Notes: generated by a model from the letters alone, not told the origin. A stretch of 64,000 nucleotides of DNA from Acidimicrobiaceae bacterium (GCA_003155915.1 PMFA01000021.1:1-64000); one strand, 5' to 3'; numbered from the stretch's first letter, positions 1 to 9,517 are shown. A program made the numbers and translations.

Positions 1-2
1 CG

Positions 3-791
3 ACGACCACGGTGCCGACGACTTCAGCACCATCGTCGCTCGTCATACCTCTCTATGACACGAATAGTGCTGACTGGTCAAGTACGTGTTCGGCTCTCGG
101 TTCCTCTAACTCCTTCGTCGTCGCCGACATCGGCAACCCGGGCGGTCCCGGTACCTCCGCCAATACGAGTTGGTCAGCGAACTTCCTAGATTGCGATAGC
201 ACTCACGTCGGTGTCCTCGGCTACGTGGACTCTGGTTACTGTCAAGTCCCCCTCGCGACGGTGGAGAGTCAGATCAACAGTTGGTATGCGTGGTACGGCG
301 GCGATGGTATCGAGGGGATATTCGTCGACGAAGCGGCGAGCCCCTACTCTCCGTTGAAACAATCTGACTGTCTCTCGGGTACCACTTCGGCCGTGATCTA
401 TTACCAGACGATCTCGGCGTACGTCCACGCCGAAGGTGTCAATCAAACGGTGACGCTCAACTACGGCGCCAATCCAGTCAGTGGCTGGGCCCTCTCGAGC
501 GGCATCGCGGCGCAGAACGCGAACATCCTCGTGGTCTTCGAGGATCCCTACAGCGAATACGTCAACTACGCGAACTCTGGTCAACCATGGTCGCCATCTC
601 TTTGGGAGTCGTCGTACTCGGCGTCGCACTTCTCAATCCTCATTTACGACGCGACCAACGCCAACCTCCCGGGAGCGTTCTGTTCGTCGGTCTCTCAGCA
701 GAACGTCGGCTTCGCCTACGCCACACCCAGTAGCGGGTGGACGACGCCCGCGCCGAGTGGGTATCTCACGGGTGAACTTAACGGCTGTTGA
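3..791 (+). CDS. Spherulin-4-like secreted protein, 5' partial
   Basis: The frame is open from the left edge, so the N-terminus and any signal peptide lie outside the window. The first visible codons encode Thr/Ser/Pro residues, which looks like an exported-protein linker; the GTG at 12 is probably internal. Numbering from that GTG, the body starts with VIPLYD (residues 11-16) and carries DGIEGIFVDEA (98-108). These resemble the first strand and the acidic strand-end motif of the spherulation-specific family 4 (spherulin 4), proteins with a predicted TIM-barrel fold related to glycoside hydrolases. Several Cys residues could form disulfides outside the cell. The assignment rests on these motifs only, and the substrate is unknown. 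The gene converges on the broken repeat protein at 837-2887. Confidence 0.65.
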   Translation, partial: TTTVPTTSAPSSLVIPLYDTNSADWSSTCSALGSSNSFVVADIGNPGGPGTSANTSWSANFLDCDSTHVGVLGYVDSGYCQVPLATVESQINSWYAWYGGDGIEGIFVDEAASPYSPLKQSDCLSGTTSAVIYYQTISAYVHAEGVNQTVTLNYGANPVSGWALSSGIAAQNANILVVFEDPYSEYVNYANSGQPWSPSLWESSYSASHFSILIYDATNANLPGAFCSSVSQQNVGFAYATPSSGWTTPAPSGYLTGELNGC

Positions 792-836
792 CACCACACT
801 TAAAGTGGCGCACACGGGCGACTCAATAGTTGCGTC

Positions 837-2887
837 CTATTGCTTCGTCGTCACCACCGTCGCTGAATTCGCCCCAACCGTCGTGACGGTCTTGACGGTC
901 CCGTGGGTGTCGTCTTTGTTCGAGAGGTAACTCGCAACAGCCGTGGCTCGACTCTTCGCCAGATTCGCGTTGCCCTTGGCGTAGCCGGTAACCGTCACGG
1001 ACGCGCGCTCGACGAGCTTCTTCGACAATGCAGCTAATTCGCTCTTCGCGGCGGAACTGAGTGTGCTGCTGTTCACGCCGAAATCGACTGTTACGTGCCC
1101 GGGCGAGCGGGCAACACCATTTTGACTGACGCCACCCAGGTGGTCGGTAGATATGTGCCGTCTCCAGACTTGGTTGTCGTCACGACACAAACCCCTCGGT
1201 TGGTCGCTCGCAGCACATCACCGGTAACGACACATACCTCGCATGGACCGTCTTCGGCGCTGAACCTCAATTTTCCAGCGCCGGAACCGCCCGACGTCGT
1301 GAGCTTCAGTGGCACGCCCGCCACGCCATGTACAGAGGTCAAGCGAAACGGAGCTTGGGTGGCGAAGAGCGGCGCCATGATCGACGTGAAGGCTCGGAAC
1401 TCTTGGGTGCCCGTCGAGTACCAACCACCGGCGCCGCAACTGCTGTCCCAGCTGCACGAGATTGATGACATGAACGCGCCACCGGCCGTATTCAATGCGC
1501 CCGTGCCGGGAACTTCAATGGCGTCGCCCCAGATCCCTGCGGCTTCGTTGACGACGAAGGCCTGGCTATTGCCCGAACTGTCAAAATAGACACCACCAGC
1601 ACTGCAATTGTTGGGCGTTCCGCACGAGATCGCCAATGGGTTGGTACCTATCCCTTCGCTGAAGAGTGACGACGAGCCCGGAATCTCCATCACGTTGCCC
1701 CATGCTCCGTTCACTTCATTCGCGACAAATGCTTGACCGTTACCCAGGGCGTCGGCGTACTGACCGGCGCCGCCGCACTCTCCGTTCGATGGGCAGGAGA
1801 TCGAGTACAACACGGCGCCGCCAATGTTGATCGACGACGAGCCCGGAACCTCGATCGCGTCGCCCCACTTGCCATTGGTCTCATTCGCGACGAAGGCTTG
1901 GGCCGTAGTGGATCCGTCAGCGTAGACGCCGCCGGCGCCGCAATCGCCCGGCATGCTGCACGAAATGGAACTAGCCGCGGCGACCAGTCCAACATTCAAC
2001 GTCGCGAGTCCCGGAACCTCGATCGCGTCGCCCCACGAACCGAAGGTCTCGTCCACGACGAACGGGACGTGGGCGTCGCCCCCGGCGATCGCCGAATCCG
2101 GATAGAGTCCATTGCCCGCGGCGGCGCAATCGCCGGGAAAGCTGCACGACACCTGATCCAATGGCGTCCCGCCGGCCCCGAAGGTCGAGGAGATCGTGAT
2201 CTCATTCGCGTCGCCCCACGCGCCATTGGTGTCGCTGACGACGAAGCCCACACTGCTGCCATCCGAGACGACATCGTCACCGACGGCCGTGCAAAACCTC
2301 GTTGCCGTGCACGAAATCGATTCCGCGCCCAAGGCCGCCTTCGAACCAATCGCAGAAGGATCGATGACGGCGCCCCACGTAACACCGGTTCTGGTCACCA
2401 CGAAACCCTGGAAATCGCCAGAAGCGTCGGTGTAGTAGCCCGCGGCACCACAAAAAACGGCGGAGCCACACGACACCGACGACACCGACGCGTTGCCACC
2501 AGCATTCAGATGATTGACGCCTGGGACTTCAATGGCGCTGCCCCATGTACCGTCAGTTTCATTCACCACGAACGCCTGAGAATCTCCAGCTGCATCGGTG
2601 TAGTTGCCGCCGGCGCTGCAGTAGCCCGAGATACCGCACGAGATCGAATAGATGCCGGCGTTGTCGCCCGCATTCAGCGCCGTCGTCCCGGGCACCTCAA
2701 TTGCATTGCTCCACGAACTTGGCGCCGCTTCGTGTGCGGAAAGCGCCAGTGCTGGAGGAAGTGTTCGACCGATTGACGTCACTCCCGCCACCGCTGTTGA
2801 TGCATGGAAGTCGAGAACAGCGAAGCTCGTCACGCTCAACGTCTGCGGGTTATGACGCGCCTCGGTCTCAACCGTGAGGTGAGACAA
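837..2887 (-). pseudogene. Secreted eight-repeat protein with OmpA-like tail, split by a frameshift
   Basis: Two minus-strand frames together make one protein. The 5' frame (1091-2887, TTG start at 2887) has an Ala-rich, poorly formed export-like N-terminus and then eight repeats of about 53 residues. Each repeat starts near WGDAIEVPG and contains SC-x5-C followed by AGG and QAFVVNE, suggesting a beta-propeller-like fold. A conserved tail RLTSVHGVAGVPLKL runs to KMVLPARPGT and stops at 1091. The 3' frame continues at once as HVTVDFGVNSSTLSSAAKSEL and ends in an OmpA-like segment (VTVTGYAKGNANLAKSRA). Adding one base near 1098 would join them. The join lies in the G/C run before the premature TAA. 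Either the gene is inactivated, or this is a sequencing error; the rest of both frames looks well kept. Confidence 0.75.
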
Positions 2888-2983
2888 GCGAATACCAGGA
2901 GTGACCCACGGCGACTCGGCTTTCGAGTTTCCTTGGACCCACAGATAATTAGTGGGTCATCACTGACGTGCTATCAATTTCCA

Positions 2984-4069
2984 ATGGTTGAACTCACCGC
3001 CAGCGATCTTGAAGGCGTACTCTTGGCGGCGCAGTTGGTGGGCACCGCTCAGGACCCCAGTGAGTTCAGTCAGTTGGCTACCGAGCAGGTAGCGCGGCTC
3101 CTCCCGTCAGAAGTAGTCACCTTCAACGAGATCGATCCGGCGAACGGACAGTTGAACGTTCTCTCGATCCCTTCGTCATATCCTTATCCGCCCGGGGTCG
3201 AACAGGACCTCATCGCTTTGGCGGACCAACATCCGCTGATTCACTACCACGTCCATTCGAGTGACGGCTCCGCGAAGAAGATCAGTGACTTCTGGAGTCA
3301 GGCAGAGTTTCATGCCAGCGCGCTCTACGAATTGGTCTACCAGCCAATGGAGGTGGAGTATCAGATATCAATCACCCTGAGCACGCTTCACTCGAACGTC
3401 GTGGCGATCGTGGCCAACCGGAGCCACGTCGATTTCTCGGAACGGGATCGAACGGTCCTTAACACGCTGCGTCCGCACTTCGTGCAGGCGTGGTATTCCG
3501 CTCGAGATCATCATCGGCTCCGAACGCTCTTGAACAGCACGATCGGCGCCTTGGTTGAATCTGATGTTGGATTGATAGTCCTGTCTGATCCGCCCCAGGA
3601 ACTCACCGCCGGAGCGCTCGCGACGCTCTATCGAAACTTTGGTCCGCCGACCGCGTCGAGTCCATGGCCACTCCAAGTCGAGCAGTGGATGCTCGCCCAG
3701 CGATCTCGCTTCTCCAGCCCGGATGGTGTGAAGTTGCTCACGCCGTTGCGCGTCGAGAAGGGTGGTCGGCGCATGGCGCTTCGTTATCTCGAGGAACTGG
3801 GCGACAGTCCCGGTGCAGTGCTTTTACAAGAGCAAACGTCGCGCCCGACACCGCAAAGCCTGCAGTCACTCGGGTTGAGCGCTCGTGAAGCCGAAGTCAC
3901 GGCGCGCGCGATCAGCGGAGCCACCAACGTCTCGATCGGTGAAACGATGTACATTTCGCCGGCGACCGTCAAGAGGCACCTGGAGAACGTCTACGCCAAG
4001 CTGGGTGTCAAGGGCCGCGGCGAGCTCGCCGCTTTCGTGCACGACGTCCTCGATCGACAACTTCTTTGA
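2984..4069 (+). CDS. LuxR-family transcriptional regulator
   Basis: This is a 361-residue regulator with a C-terminal LuxR/NarL helix-turn-helix (about residues 298-355: LGLSAREAEV, then SPATVKRHLENVYAKLGV). The first 190 residues resemble a GAF-like sensor segment, with FNEIDPANGQ and a middle containing HPLIHYHVH. No ligand can be named. The open frame extends upstream to 2804, but that would overlap the divergent repeat gene, so I chose the ATG at 2984, which starts MVELTASDLEGVLLAAQ. Only about 100 bases separate it from the divergent gene at 2887, so the two may share a control region. The last 24 bases of the gene are repeated at 5161. Confidence 0.8.
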   Translation: MVELTASDLEGVLLAAQLVGTAQDPSEFSQLATEQVARLLPSEVVTFNEIDPANGQLNVLSIPSSYPYPPGVEQDLIALADQHPLIHYHVHSSDGSAKKISDFWSQAEFHASALYELVYQPMEVEYQISITLSTLHSNVVAIVANRSHVDFSERDRTVLNTLRPHFVQAWYSARDHHRLRTLLNSTIGALVESDVGLIVLSDPPQELTAGALATLYRNFGPPTASSPWPLQVEQWMLAQRSRFSSPDGVKLLTPLRVEKGGRRMALRYLEELGDSPGAVLLQEQTSRPTPQSLQSLGLSAREAEVTARAISGATNVSIGETMYISPATVKRHLENVYAKLGVKGRGELAAFVHDVLDRQLL

Positions 4070-4090
4070 GGCGCCGCGCGTCCCCACCGC
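4046..4090 (+). repeat. 3' end of luxR gene, copy 1 of direct repeat
   Basis: Bases 4046-4074 (VLDRQLL-stop plus five bases) match 5161-5189 in 28 of 29 positions, and the following ten-base block TCCCCACCGC at 4081-4090 recurs at 5198-5207. The copies are in direct orientation, about 1.1 kb apart, and flank the secreted-protein gene at 4201. Confidence 0.8.
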
Positions 4091-4200
4091 GCCCCCTCGT
4101 GCCAGAGTTCGCGGAGCGCAAATGGGCCAAACGGCGTATTGCGTGGCGCCGTCTCTGCGGGGAAGATTGGGCTCTTTGAAGACTAGGTAGCGGGTAGAAC

Positions 4201-4869
4201 ATGGCGAAAATCGTTCGGCGCAGTAACGAAGGCGGTCGCATCCAAAGAAGGGTTCGCGTCTTGTTCGGCCTTTCCTTGTCGTGCGGTGTCGCGTTGTCGC
4301 TCGGTGCAGTTGGGTTAATTGGCACAAGTTCGGCGTCGGCCACACCGGCTAAAACCAATCTCATTACGAACGGCAGCTTCGAATCGCCCACGGTGTGCCC
4401 AGCGCCGTTCACGACCTACTTCGCGCCTGCGAAATCGATTCGAGGATGGACCGTCGGCGGAGTGAGCGTCGATCTCATCTGCACAGCCTTTACCCCCGAG
4501 TCTGGTACGCAGTCAGTGGATCTCAACGGCTCACTACCTGATGGTAATCTTGGGAACGCTTCGGGATCGCTCTCGCAGAACGTGCGCACGACGCCGGGTC
4601 ACAAATACCTCCTGACGTGGTTCATGGCGGGGAATCCCTCGCAGGGATGCGGGCCAGTGACGAAAGTGCTCCACGTATTCTGGGGCGGCAAGATCAAGGA
4701 GAGTTTGACCTTCAATGTCTCGAATGACAGTGACACCTCGATGGGCTGGGTCGCAAGGCGGTTGGTGGTCGTGGCGACCGCTAGGACATCAGTGGTCAAG
4801 TTCGCCGACGCGACCGCGACTGGCGACTGTGGAGCAACCCTCGACAACGTTTCCTTGATCGCTAAATAG
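4201..4869 (+). CDS. Secreted DUF642/choice-of-anchor C-like protein
   Basis: This 222-residue protein begins with a basic region and a hydrophobic stretch ending SSASA, a likely signal peptide cleaved near residue 48. The mature part starts NLITNGSFESP and carries SIRGWTVGGVSVDLI, SVDLNGS and LSQNVRTTPGHKYLLTW. This series is typical of DUF642/choice-of-anchor C proteins, which have a galactose-binding-like beta-sandwich and probably bind cell-surface polysaccharide. It ends with a segment like GATLDNVSLI, also typical. Four Cys residues may pair. No strong ribosome-binding site precedes the ATG. The gene lies alone between the two copies of the luxR 3' end, so it may be inserted cargo. It has no enzymatic motif. 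Confidence 0.75.
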   Translation: MAKIVRRSNEGGRIQRRVRVLFGLSLSCGVALSLGAVGLIGTSSASATPAKTNLITNGSFESPTVCPAPFTTYFAPAKSIRGWTVGGVSVDLICTAFTPESGTQSVDLNGSLPDGNLGNASGSLSQNVRTTPGHKYLLTWFMAGNPSQGCGPVTKVLHVFWGGKIKESLTFNVSNDSDTSMGWVARRLVVVATARTSVVKFADATATGDCGATLDNVSLIAK

Positions 4870-5160
4870 GTCTTTTCGAAACTGCCGGGATCACGCGATA
4901 ACGCTGTGGTTCTAGCGACGAGTGGTTCCGCCAGCCGTCTTCGCAATCCCAACGTGGGGTCTGAAGGGCTTGAGCGTCCGAACGGAAGGCAACCGTCAAC
5001 CGTAGGTGAAGAACTGATTCCGAGGTCATTTCGCGGACAAAGTCGCCGAACCAAGTTCCCATGCTCAAGTATGCCGATCATCGGGTCATTTTCTTAAGCG
5101 ACACCGGTGGCGTCCTCACGGGCGCTCGCGTCCGTATCTTCTGGACTCAACTTGGACATC
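4870..5160. other. Non-coding stretch beside the second luxR 3' copy
   Basis: I see no convincing gene here. The short open frames on both strands have no recognisable domain and no good ribosome-binding site. The last bases, read in the frame of the following repeat, give NLDIVLDRQLL, so slight similarity to luxR may extend a few codons upstream of 5161. The rest shows no luxR helix-turn-helix remnant. Confidence 0.5.
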
Positions 5161-5207
5161 GTCCTTGATCGACAACTTCTTTGAGGCGCTGTGGGCGTCC
5201 CCACCGC
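5161..5207 (+). repeat. 3' end of luxR gene, copy 2 (orphan)
   Basis: This is a direct repeat of 4046-4090, including the LDRQLL-stop codons and bases past the stop. No luxR gene precedes it. It marks the right side of the segment carrying the DUF642-type gene. The 183 bases from here to ctaF at 5391 hold nothing I can identify. Confidence 0.8.
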
Positions 5208-5390
5208 CTCGCCCCAGCCAAAAGACAGCGGGCCCCTGGATCTCTCGTCGGCTCACTGTGGTCCGGCCATGTCGCTGAGTGACAGGGCGAGGAGTCTTCT
5301 GACGGAATTGAGAAACAGCCGGCGTGGCGGACTCGATCTAGCGTGACTCATGGTCCCCATTGAGAATCGACTGTAAATCTTGAAAACGTT

Positions 5391-5783
5391 TTAGACGTGG
5401 CCGCCGCGACGACCCTCGGCCGTAGCGCCGAGAAGCGCCCACGCCGCAAGTCCGAGACCGGGAACGAGGAACCAGATTCCGAACACCAGTGCGAGCACGA
5501 CGAAGAACGCGCCCATCCCGAGCGTGAACGGGAAGATCGATGAGCCGGGAAAGGAACCGACGACGCCGGCGCCTTCGCCCTGAGTGGCGTTCGGATCGTC
5601 CTCGGGACGAGCCTTCATTCGACGGCTCCACCAGTAGTAGTAACTACCGGGTACGAGGCAGAGCAACATGCCGGCGAACATCATCACGCCGCCCGCGTTT
5701 TCGTGACCCCAGTTCCAATAGACGACAGCCATGACACCGAAGAAGGCACCGAGGCCCAGAAGGAGCTTGGCTTCTACCCTCAT
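5391..5783 (-). CDS. ctaF: Cytochrome c oxidase subunit IV (actinobacterial type)
   Basis: This 130-residue membrane protein begins MRVEAKLLLGLGAFFGVMAVVYW. It has four hydrophobic segments in two pairs, the layout of the small fourth subunit that accompanies aa3 oxidase in actinobacteria. It starts at an ATG overlapping the ctaD stop by three bases (ATGA), so it is translated from the same mRNA. The longer open frame upstream to 5909 is ctaD read in another frame. The role is structural support of the oxidase in the cytoplasmic membrane. Identification rests on size, topology and position after ctaD. Confidence 0.85.
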   Translation of the reverse strand: MRVEAKLLLGLGAFFGVMAVVYWNWGHENAGGVMMFAGMLLCLVPGSYYYWWSRRMKARPEDDPNATQGEGAGVVGSFPGSSIFPFTLGMGAFFVVLALVFGIWFLVPGLGLAAWALLGATAEGRRGGHV

Positions 5784-7537
5784 GCGTCGTGATCTTGATC
5801 GTGTTCGAGGGCCCCGACGATGGCGTTCGCGAGCGGCGGTTCGTGGTGCGTGCCCGTACCACCAGTTCCGTGGGCCAACGACCGGTGCTCGGGGTGGTTG
5901 TAGTCCCACGTCGGACGTTCAGAGCGGATCTGGGGCAGTCGATAGAAGTTGTGGTGCGGCGGGGGCGACGTGGTGAACCACTCGAGGGTCTGGGCGTCCC
6001 ACGGGTTGTCGCCACACGGGTACTTCTTCCAGCTGTATCCGACGTTGACGACGAAGACGATCATCGAGATGCCGACGAGGATGGCGCCGAACGTACTCCA
6101 GTCGTTGAGCGTCTTCCACTGTGGACTGTGCGGGTACATCGCGATGCGACGCGGCATGCCGTCGAGTCCGAGGATGTACTGGGGGAACGTGAAGACCTGG
6201 GTGCCAATGAACAAGAACCAGAACTGGATACGGCCGAACTTCTCATTGAGCAGATACCCGGTGATCTTCGGACCCCAGAAGTACAGGCCGCCCATGCCGG
6301 CGAGCACCAGGGCCATGACGATCGAGTGGAAGTGCGCGACCACGAAGTAGGTGTCGTGGGTGAAGAAGTCCAGCGGGGGACTGGCCAGGTAGATGCCCGT
6401 GAGGCCGCCGATGAGGAACGTAAACAGGAAGCCGAGCGCCATCAACATGGCGGTGGAGAACCATAACTCTCCTCTCCACATCGTGCCGATCCAGTTGAAG
6501 ATCTTGATGCCCGTCGGCACTGCGATCATGAGACTCATGAACGAGAAGAAGGGGAGCAGCACCACACCGGTCGTGAACATGTGGTGCGCCCACACGCCTA
6601 AGGACAAAGCACCAATGGAGAGCGTGGCGAAGACCATGCTCTTGTAACCAAAGACGGGCTTCTTGGAGAAGACCGCGATGATCTCGGTCGCCATGCCGAA
6701 GAACGGCAGGGCGAGAATATAGACCTCCGGATGGCCCCAGAACCAGAAGATGTGTTGCCACAGCACCGGAACACCTCCTCCGGCAACTGAGAAGATATGT
6801 GTCCCGAAGTGTCGGTCGCAGTAGAGCATGATGAGCCCGGCGGTCAACACCGGGAAGGCCAGCAGGATCAGAATCGCGGTCACCAACATGTTCCAGGTGA
6901 AAATCGGCATGCGGAACATCGTCATGCCGGGTGCGCGTAAATAGAAGATCGTCGCGGTCAGATTGACGCCGGTGAAGATTGCCGAGAATCCCGTGAGCAA
7001 CAGTCCACCGATCCAGAGGTCGGCCCCGGCCCCCGGCGTGTTGATCGAGTTCGAGAGCGGTGCGTAGGCGACCCAGCCAAAGTTGGCGGCGCCGCCGGCG
7101 GTGAAGAAGCCCATCAGCATGGTGATCGAACCCATGAGGTACAGCCAGTAGGAGAGGGCGTTCAGTCGCGGGAAGGCCATGTCCGGCGCGCCGATCTGTA
7201 TCGGCACGATGATGTTGGCGAGTCCTCCGAATGCGAAGGGTCCGGCGAAGAGGTAGATCATCACCGAGCCGTGCATGGTGAACAGTTCGTTGTACTGGGC
7301 GAGCGAGACGAGCGTTCCGTTGGGCGAAGCCAATTGGGCGCGAATGATCTCGGCGAACAAGCCACCGATGATGAGCATGACGACCGAGGTGACGGTGTAG
7401 GAGAGTCCGATGACCTTGTGGTCGGTCGAGGTCATCCACTTCAGGATTCCGGTCGCACCGTGGTGCTCGTCGTGCCCCTCGTCGCCGTCGTGGTCCACAT
7501 CGATGATGGCCGGTGGCGGCGTAATGAGATCAACCAT
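5780..7537 (-). CDS. ctaD: Cytochrome c oxidase subunit I
   Basis: This is a 585-residue catalytic subunit of the aa3-type haem-copper oxidase, which reduces oxygen to water and pumps protons. A His-rich N-terminus precedes about twelve membrane helices. Visible signatures are FTMHGSVMIY (haem a ligand, H89), WFWGHPEVYI (CuB His cross-linked to Tyr), VWAHHMFTTG (the two other CuB His) and VVAHFHSIVM (haem ligands). GHPEVY marks a type A oxidase. The ATG overlaps the ctaC stop by one base (TAATG), and ctaF overlaps the 3' end, so the three form an operon. Subunit III (ctaE) is not in the window. Confidence 0.98.
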   Translation of the reverse strand: MVDLITPPPAIIDVDHDGDEGHDEHHGATGILKWMTSTDHKVIGLSYTVTSVVMLIIGGLFAEIIRAQLASPNGTLVSLAQYNELFTMHGSVMIYLFAGPFAFGGLANIIVPIQIGAPDMAFPRLNALSYWLYLMGSITMLMGFFTAGGAANFGWVAYAPLSNSINTPGAGADLWIGGLLLTGFSAIFTGVNLTATIFYLRAPGMTMFRMPIFTWNMLVTAILILLAFPVLTAGLIMLYCDRHFGTHIFSVAGGGVPVLWQHIFWFWGHPEVYILALPFFGMATEIIAVFSKKPVFGYKSMVFATLSIGALSLGVWAHHMFTTGVVLLPFFSFMSLMIAVPTGIKIFNWIGTMWRGELWFSTAMLMALGFLFTFLIGGLTGIYLASPPLDFFTHDTYFVVAHFHSIVMALVLAGMGGLYFWGPKITGYLLNEKFGRIQFWFLFIGTQVFTFPQYILGLDGMPRRIAMYPHSPQWKTLNDWSTFGAILVGISMIVFVVNVGYSWKKYPCGDNPWDAQTLEWFTTSPPPHHNFYRLPQIRSERPTWDYNHPEHRSLAHGTGGTGTHHEPPLANAIVGALEHDQDHDA

Positions 7538-8388
7538 TAGTTATCCCCGTGGCTCGAGGCCGGCTTGGTCGGAACCTGCGTGGCCGTCTGTTGACCCGTC
7601 GTCTTTTGAGCGGCGGCGAAGGCGACGGGGTTCGCCGTGCTCGCCAGCCACGCGGTGTACTGCGACTTCGAGACGACCTTCACGTTGAAGAACATAAGTG
7701 AATGGTAGAGACCGCAGAGCTGCGTGCACTGCCCGGAGAAGTTTCCGGTCTTGACCGCTTCGAGCGTGAACTGGTTGAGCACGCCCGGCAGGGCGTAGCG
7801 CGAGAAGTTGAAGGCCCTCACGTAGAAGCCGTGGATGACGTCCGTGGAGGTCAAGTTGATGTGAACGTTGGTGTTGACCGGGATGACCATCGTCGGGTCC
7901 TGGGTCGTCTGGCCGATGACGACCGTCTCGGTGTGGGGATAGGTGAACTTCCAGCCCCACTGGAACGCGTTCACGTCGACCGTGACGTTGGCCTTGGGAT
8001 TGGCCACTTCCTTGTTCTCGACGACGAGCGTGGCCGCGAAAAGACCGAAGACGACCAGGATCGGCACGACGGTGTAGATCACCTCGGCTGGCAGGTGATA
8101 CTGAGCCTGTCGCGGGATGTTGTCGCCCTTGCGCCGAAAGCGGAGGATCGCGTAGACGAAGAGGACCGTCACGAAGCCGCCGATGATGACCGCACCGATT
8201 GAGAATCCCTGCCAGAGGTGGAACACGGAACTGGATTCCGTCGTCGCACCCTTGTGGGCGCCGAAAGCGGGCACGGTGCATCCGGACAGGGCCAGTGCCC
8301 CGAGTGGGAGTGCAACGAAACGTCGCACGCGACGCCACCGTCGAGTGCGGTCTGTTACACCCTGTGGGGGCAGGGTAGGTGATTCCAC
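7537..8388 (-). CDS. ctaC: Cytochrome c oxidase subunit II
   Basis: This 283-residue subunit carries the CuA centre that accepts electrons from cytochrome c. The N-terminus has a lipoprotein-type signal (LALSGC, Cys37), followed by two membrane helices (about 63-83 and 102-122) and a cupredoxin domain. The CuA ligand set is visible as GQCTQLCGLYHSLM near residues 218-231, with FQWGWKF earlier in the domain. It is the first gene of ctaC-ctaD-ctaF. The chosen GTG lacks a clear Shine-Dalgarno sequence, and a second GTG ten codons later is possible. No C-terminal haem-binding CxxCH is present, so this is the plain form without a fused cytochrome. Confidence 0.95.
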   Translation of the reverse strand: MESPTLPPQGVTDRTRRWRRVRRFVALPLGALALSGCTVPAFGAHKGATTESSSVFHLWQGFSIGAVIIGGFVTVLFVYAILRFRRKGDNIPRQAQYHLPAEVIYTVVPILVVFGLFAATLVVENKEVANPKANVTVDVNAFQWGWKFTYPHTETVVIGQTTQDPTMVIPVNTNVHINLTSTDVIHGFYVRAFNFSRYALPGVLNQFTLEAVKTGNFSGQCTQLCGLYHSLMFFNVKVVSKSQYTAWLASTANPVAFAAAQKTTGQQTATQVPTKPASSHGDN

Positions 8389-8530
8389 GTCACGACACTA
8401 CTCAAAAAATCCGTCGCGACGAGTCGCCAACCGGGTGCAAGTCCGTTCGCAGAAAGGATTCACCAGGTTCAAATGAGGTACCCGGGATATCTGAGTCGCG
8501 GGCTCCCAGGAGTACGGCAACGACGAAGGA

Positions 8531-8749
8531 CTACTTGTCGGTATCGGGGGCCTTGGTCTCGGCCGTCGTCTCAGGCTTGTCGGCCGCGGCGTCGTTGTTC
8601 TTGGCTTCCTTCAGCCCCTTCTCAAACTCGGACTTGGCCGAACCGAGGTTCTTGGCCAGCTTCGGAATGGCGGAGCCCCCGAAGACGAGGACCGCGACAA
8701 CAATGACAACGATCAAGAGATCGGGCCCAAAAATTTCGCCTAAGAACAC
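8531..8749 (-). CDS. tatA: Twin-arginine translocase subunit TatA
   Basis: This small protein of 72 residues has one N-terminal membrane helix (LLIVVIVVAVLVFGG), an FGG hinge, an amphipathic helix (AIPKLAKNLGSAKSEFEKGL) and a charged, disordered tail. That is the TatA layout, a pore-forming component for export of folded proteins. I chose the GTG at 8749 because AGGAGAAGG lies just upstream; the longer open frame to 8821 adds a non-conserved N-terminus. tatB and tatC are not nearby. Folded cofactor proteins such as Rieske proteins are typical Tat substrates. Confidence 0.92.
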   Translation of the reverse strand: MFLGEIFGPDLLIVVIVVAVLVFGGSAIPKLAKNLGSAKSEFEKGLKEAKNNDAAADKPETTAETKAPDTDK

Positions 8750-8851
8750 TGCCTTCTCCTTTGACGTGCTTGATTCCAGAGTAGTGCGCCCCGCGCGGCT
8801 TCGCGAAGGCGCCCCTTTCAATTAGTGATCCGATTCGGCAAGACTGTGCGG

Positions 8852-9517
8852 ATGTCGAACCTGACCAGGAGCACTGTTCGTGATTCGCTCAGCGTCGCGA
8901 TCACGGTCGGCACCTACGGCGTGGCCTTCGGGGCGGCCAGTGTCGCGGCGGGCTTTACGGTGCTGCAGAGTTGCCTCTTTTCACTCCTCACCTTCACCGG
9001 CGCGAGCCAGTTCGCCGCCGTCGGGGTCGTCGCCTCCGGGGGAGCGGCCGCCAGCGCGATCGCGGCCGCCACCATGCTCGGCACCCGAAACGCCCTCTAC
9101 GGCATCCAGATGGCGCCACTACTCAACGTGAAGGGCGCACGCCGGGTGCTCGCGGCCCACGTCACGATCGATGAGTCGACGGGCGTCGCGCTCTCCCAGG
9201 CCCCACGGGGCGTCGCGGCGATGCGCGAGGGCTTCTGGATCACCGGTCTCGGGGTCTTCCTCTTCTGGAACATCTTCACGTTGGTCGGTGCGCTCGGCGC
9301 CAAGGCGCTCGGCAATCCGGCGACATGGGGACTCGACGCGGCGGTCCCGGCGGCGTTTCTGGGTTTGTTGTGGCCGCGCTTGCAGACGAATTTCCTGCGC
9401 GCCGTCGCGGTCACCTCCATGGCCTTCGCGATGCTCGTCACGCCGTGGTTAGCGGCCGGACTGCCGATCATCGCGACGACGGTCGTCGCCGTCGTGCTCG
9501 GATGGAGGGCCAGGTGA
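8852..9517 (+). CDS. azlC: AzlC-family branched-chain amino acid exporter subunit
   Basis: This 221-residue integral membrane protein has the AzlC pattern: SLSVAITVGTYGVAFGAASVAAG, FTGASQFAAVGVVASGG, MLGTRNALYG, and a conserved TIDESTGVAL after the middle. The larger subunit works with AzlD to export branched-chain amino acids or analogues. The frame can also begin at a GTG at 8825; I prefer the ATG at 8852 because the residues before it are not family-like. It runs divergently from tatA and overlaps azlD by four bases. Confidence 0.88.
   Translation: MSNLTRSTVRDSLSVAITVGTYGVAFGAASVAAGFTVLQSCLFSLLTFTGASQFAAVGVVASGGAAASAIAAATMLGTRNALYGIQMAPLLNVKGARRVLAAHVTIDESTGVALSQAPRGVAAMREGFWITGLGVFLFWNIFTLVGALGAKALGNPATWGLDAAVPAAFLGLLWPRLQTNFLRAVAVTSMAFAMLVTPWLAAGLPIIATTVVAVVLGWRAR

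Noticed and set aside
5789-6466. Plus-strand frame opposite ctaD
   Set aside because: It lies antisense to a conserved oxidase subunit, is Asp/Glu/Arg-rich, and has no domain.
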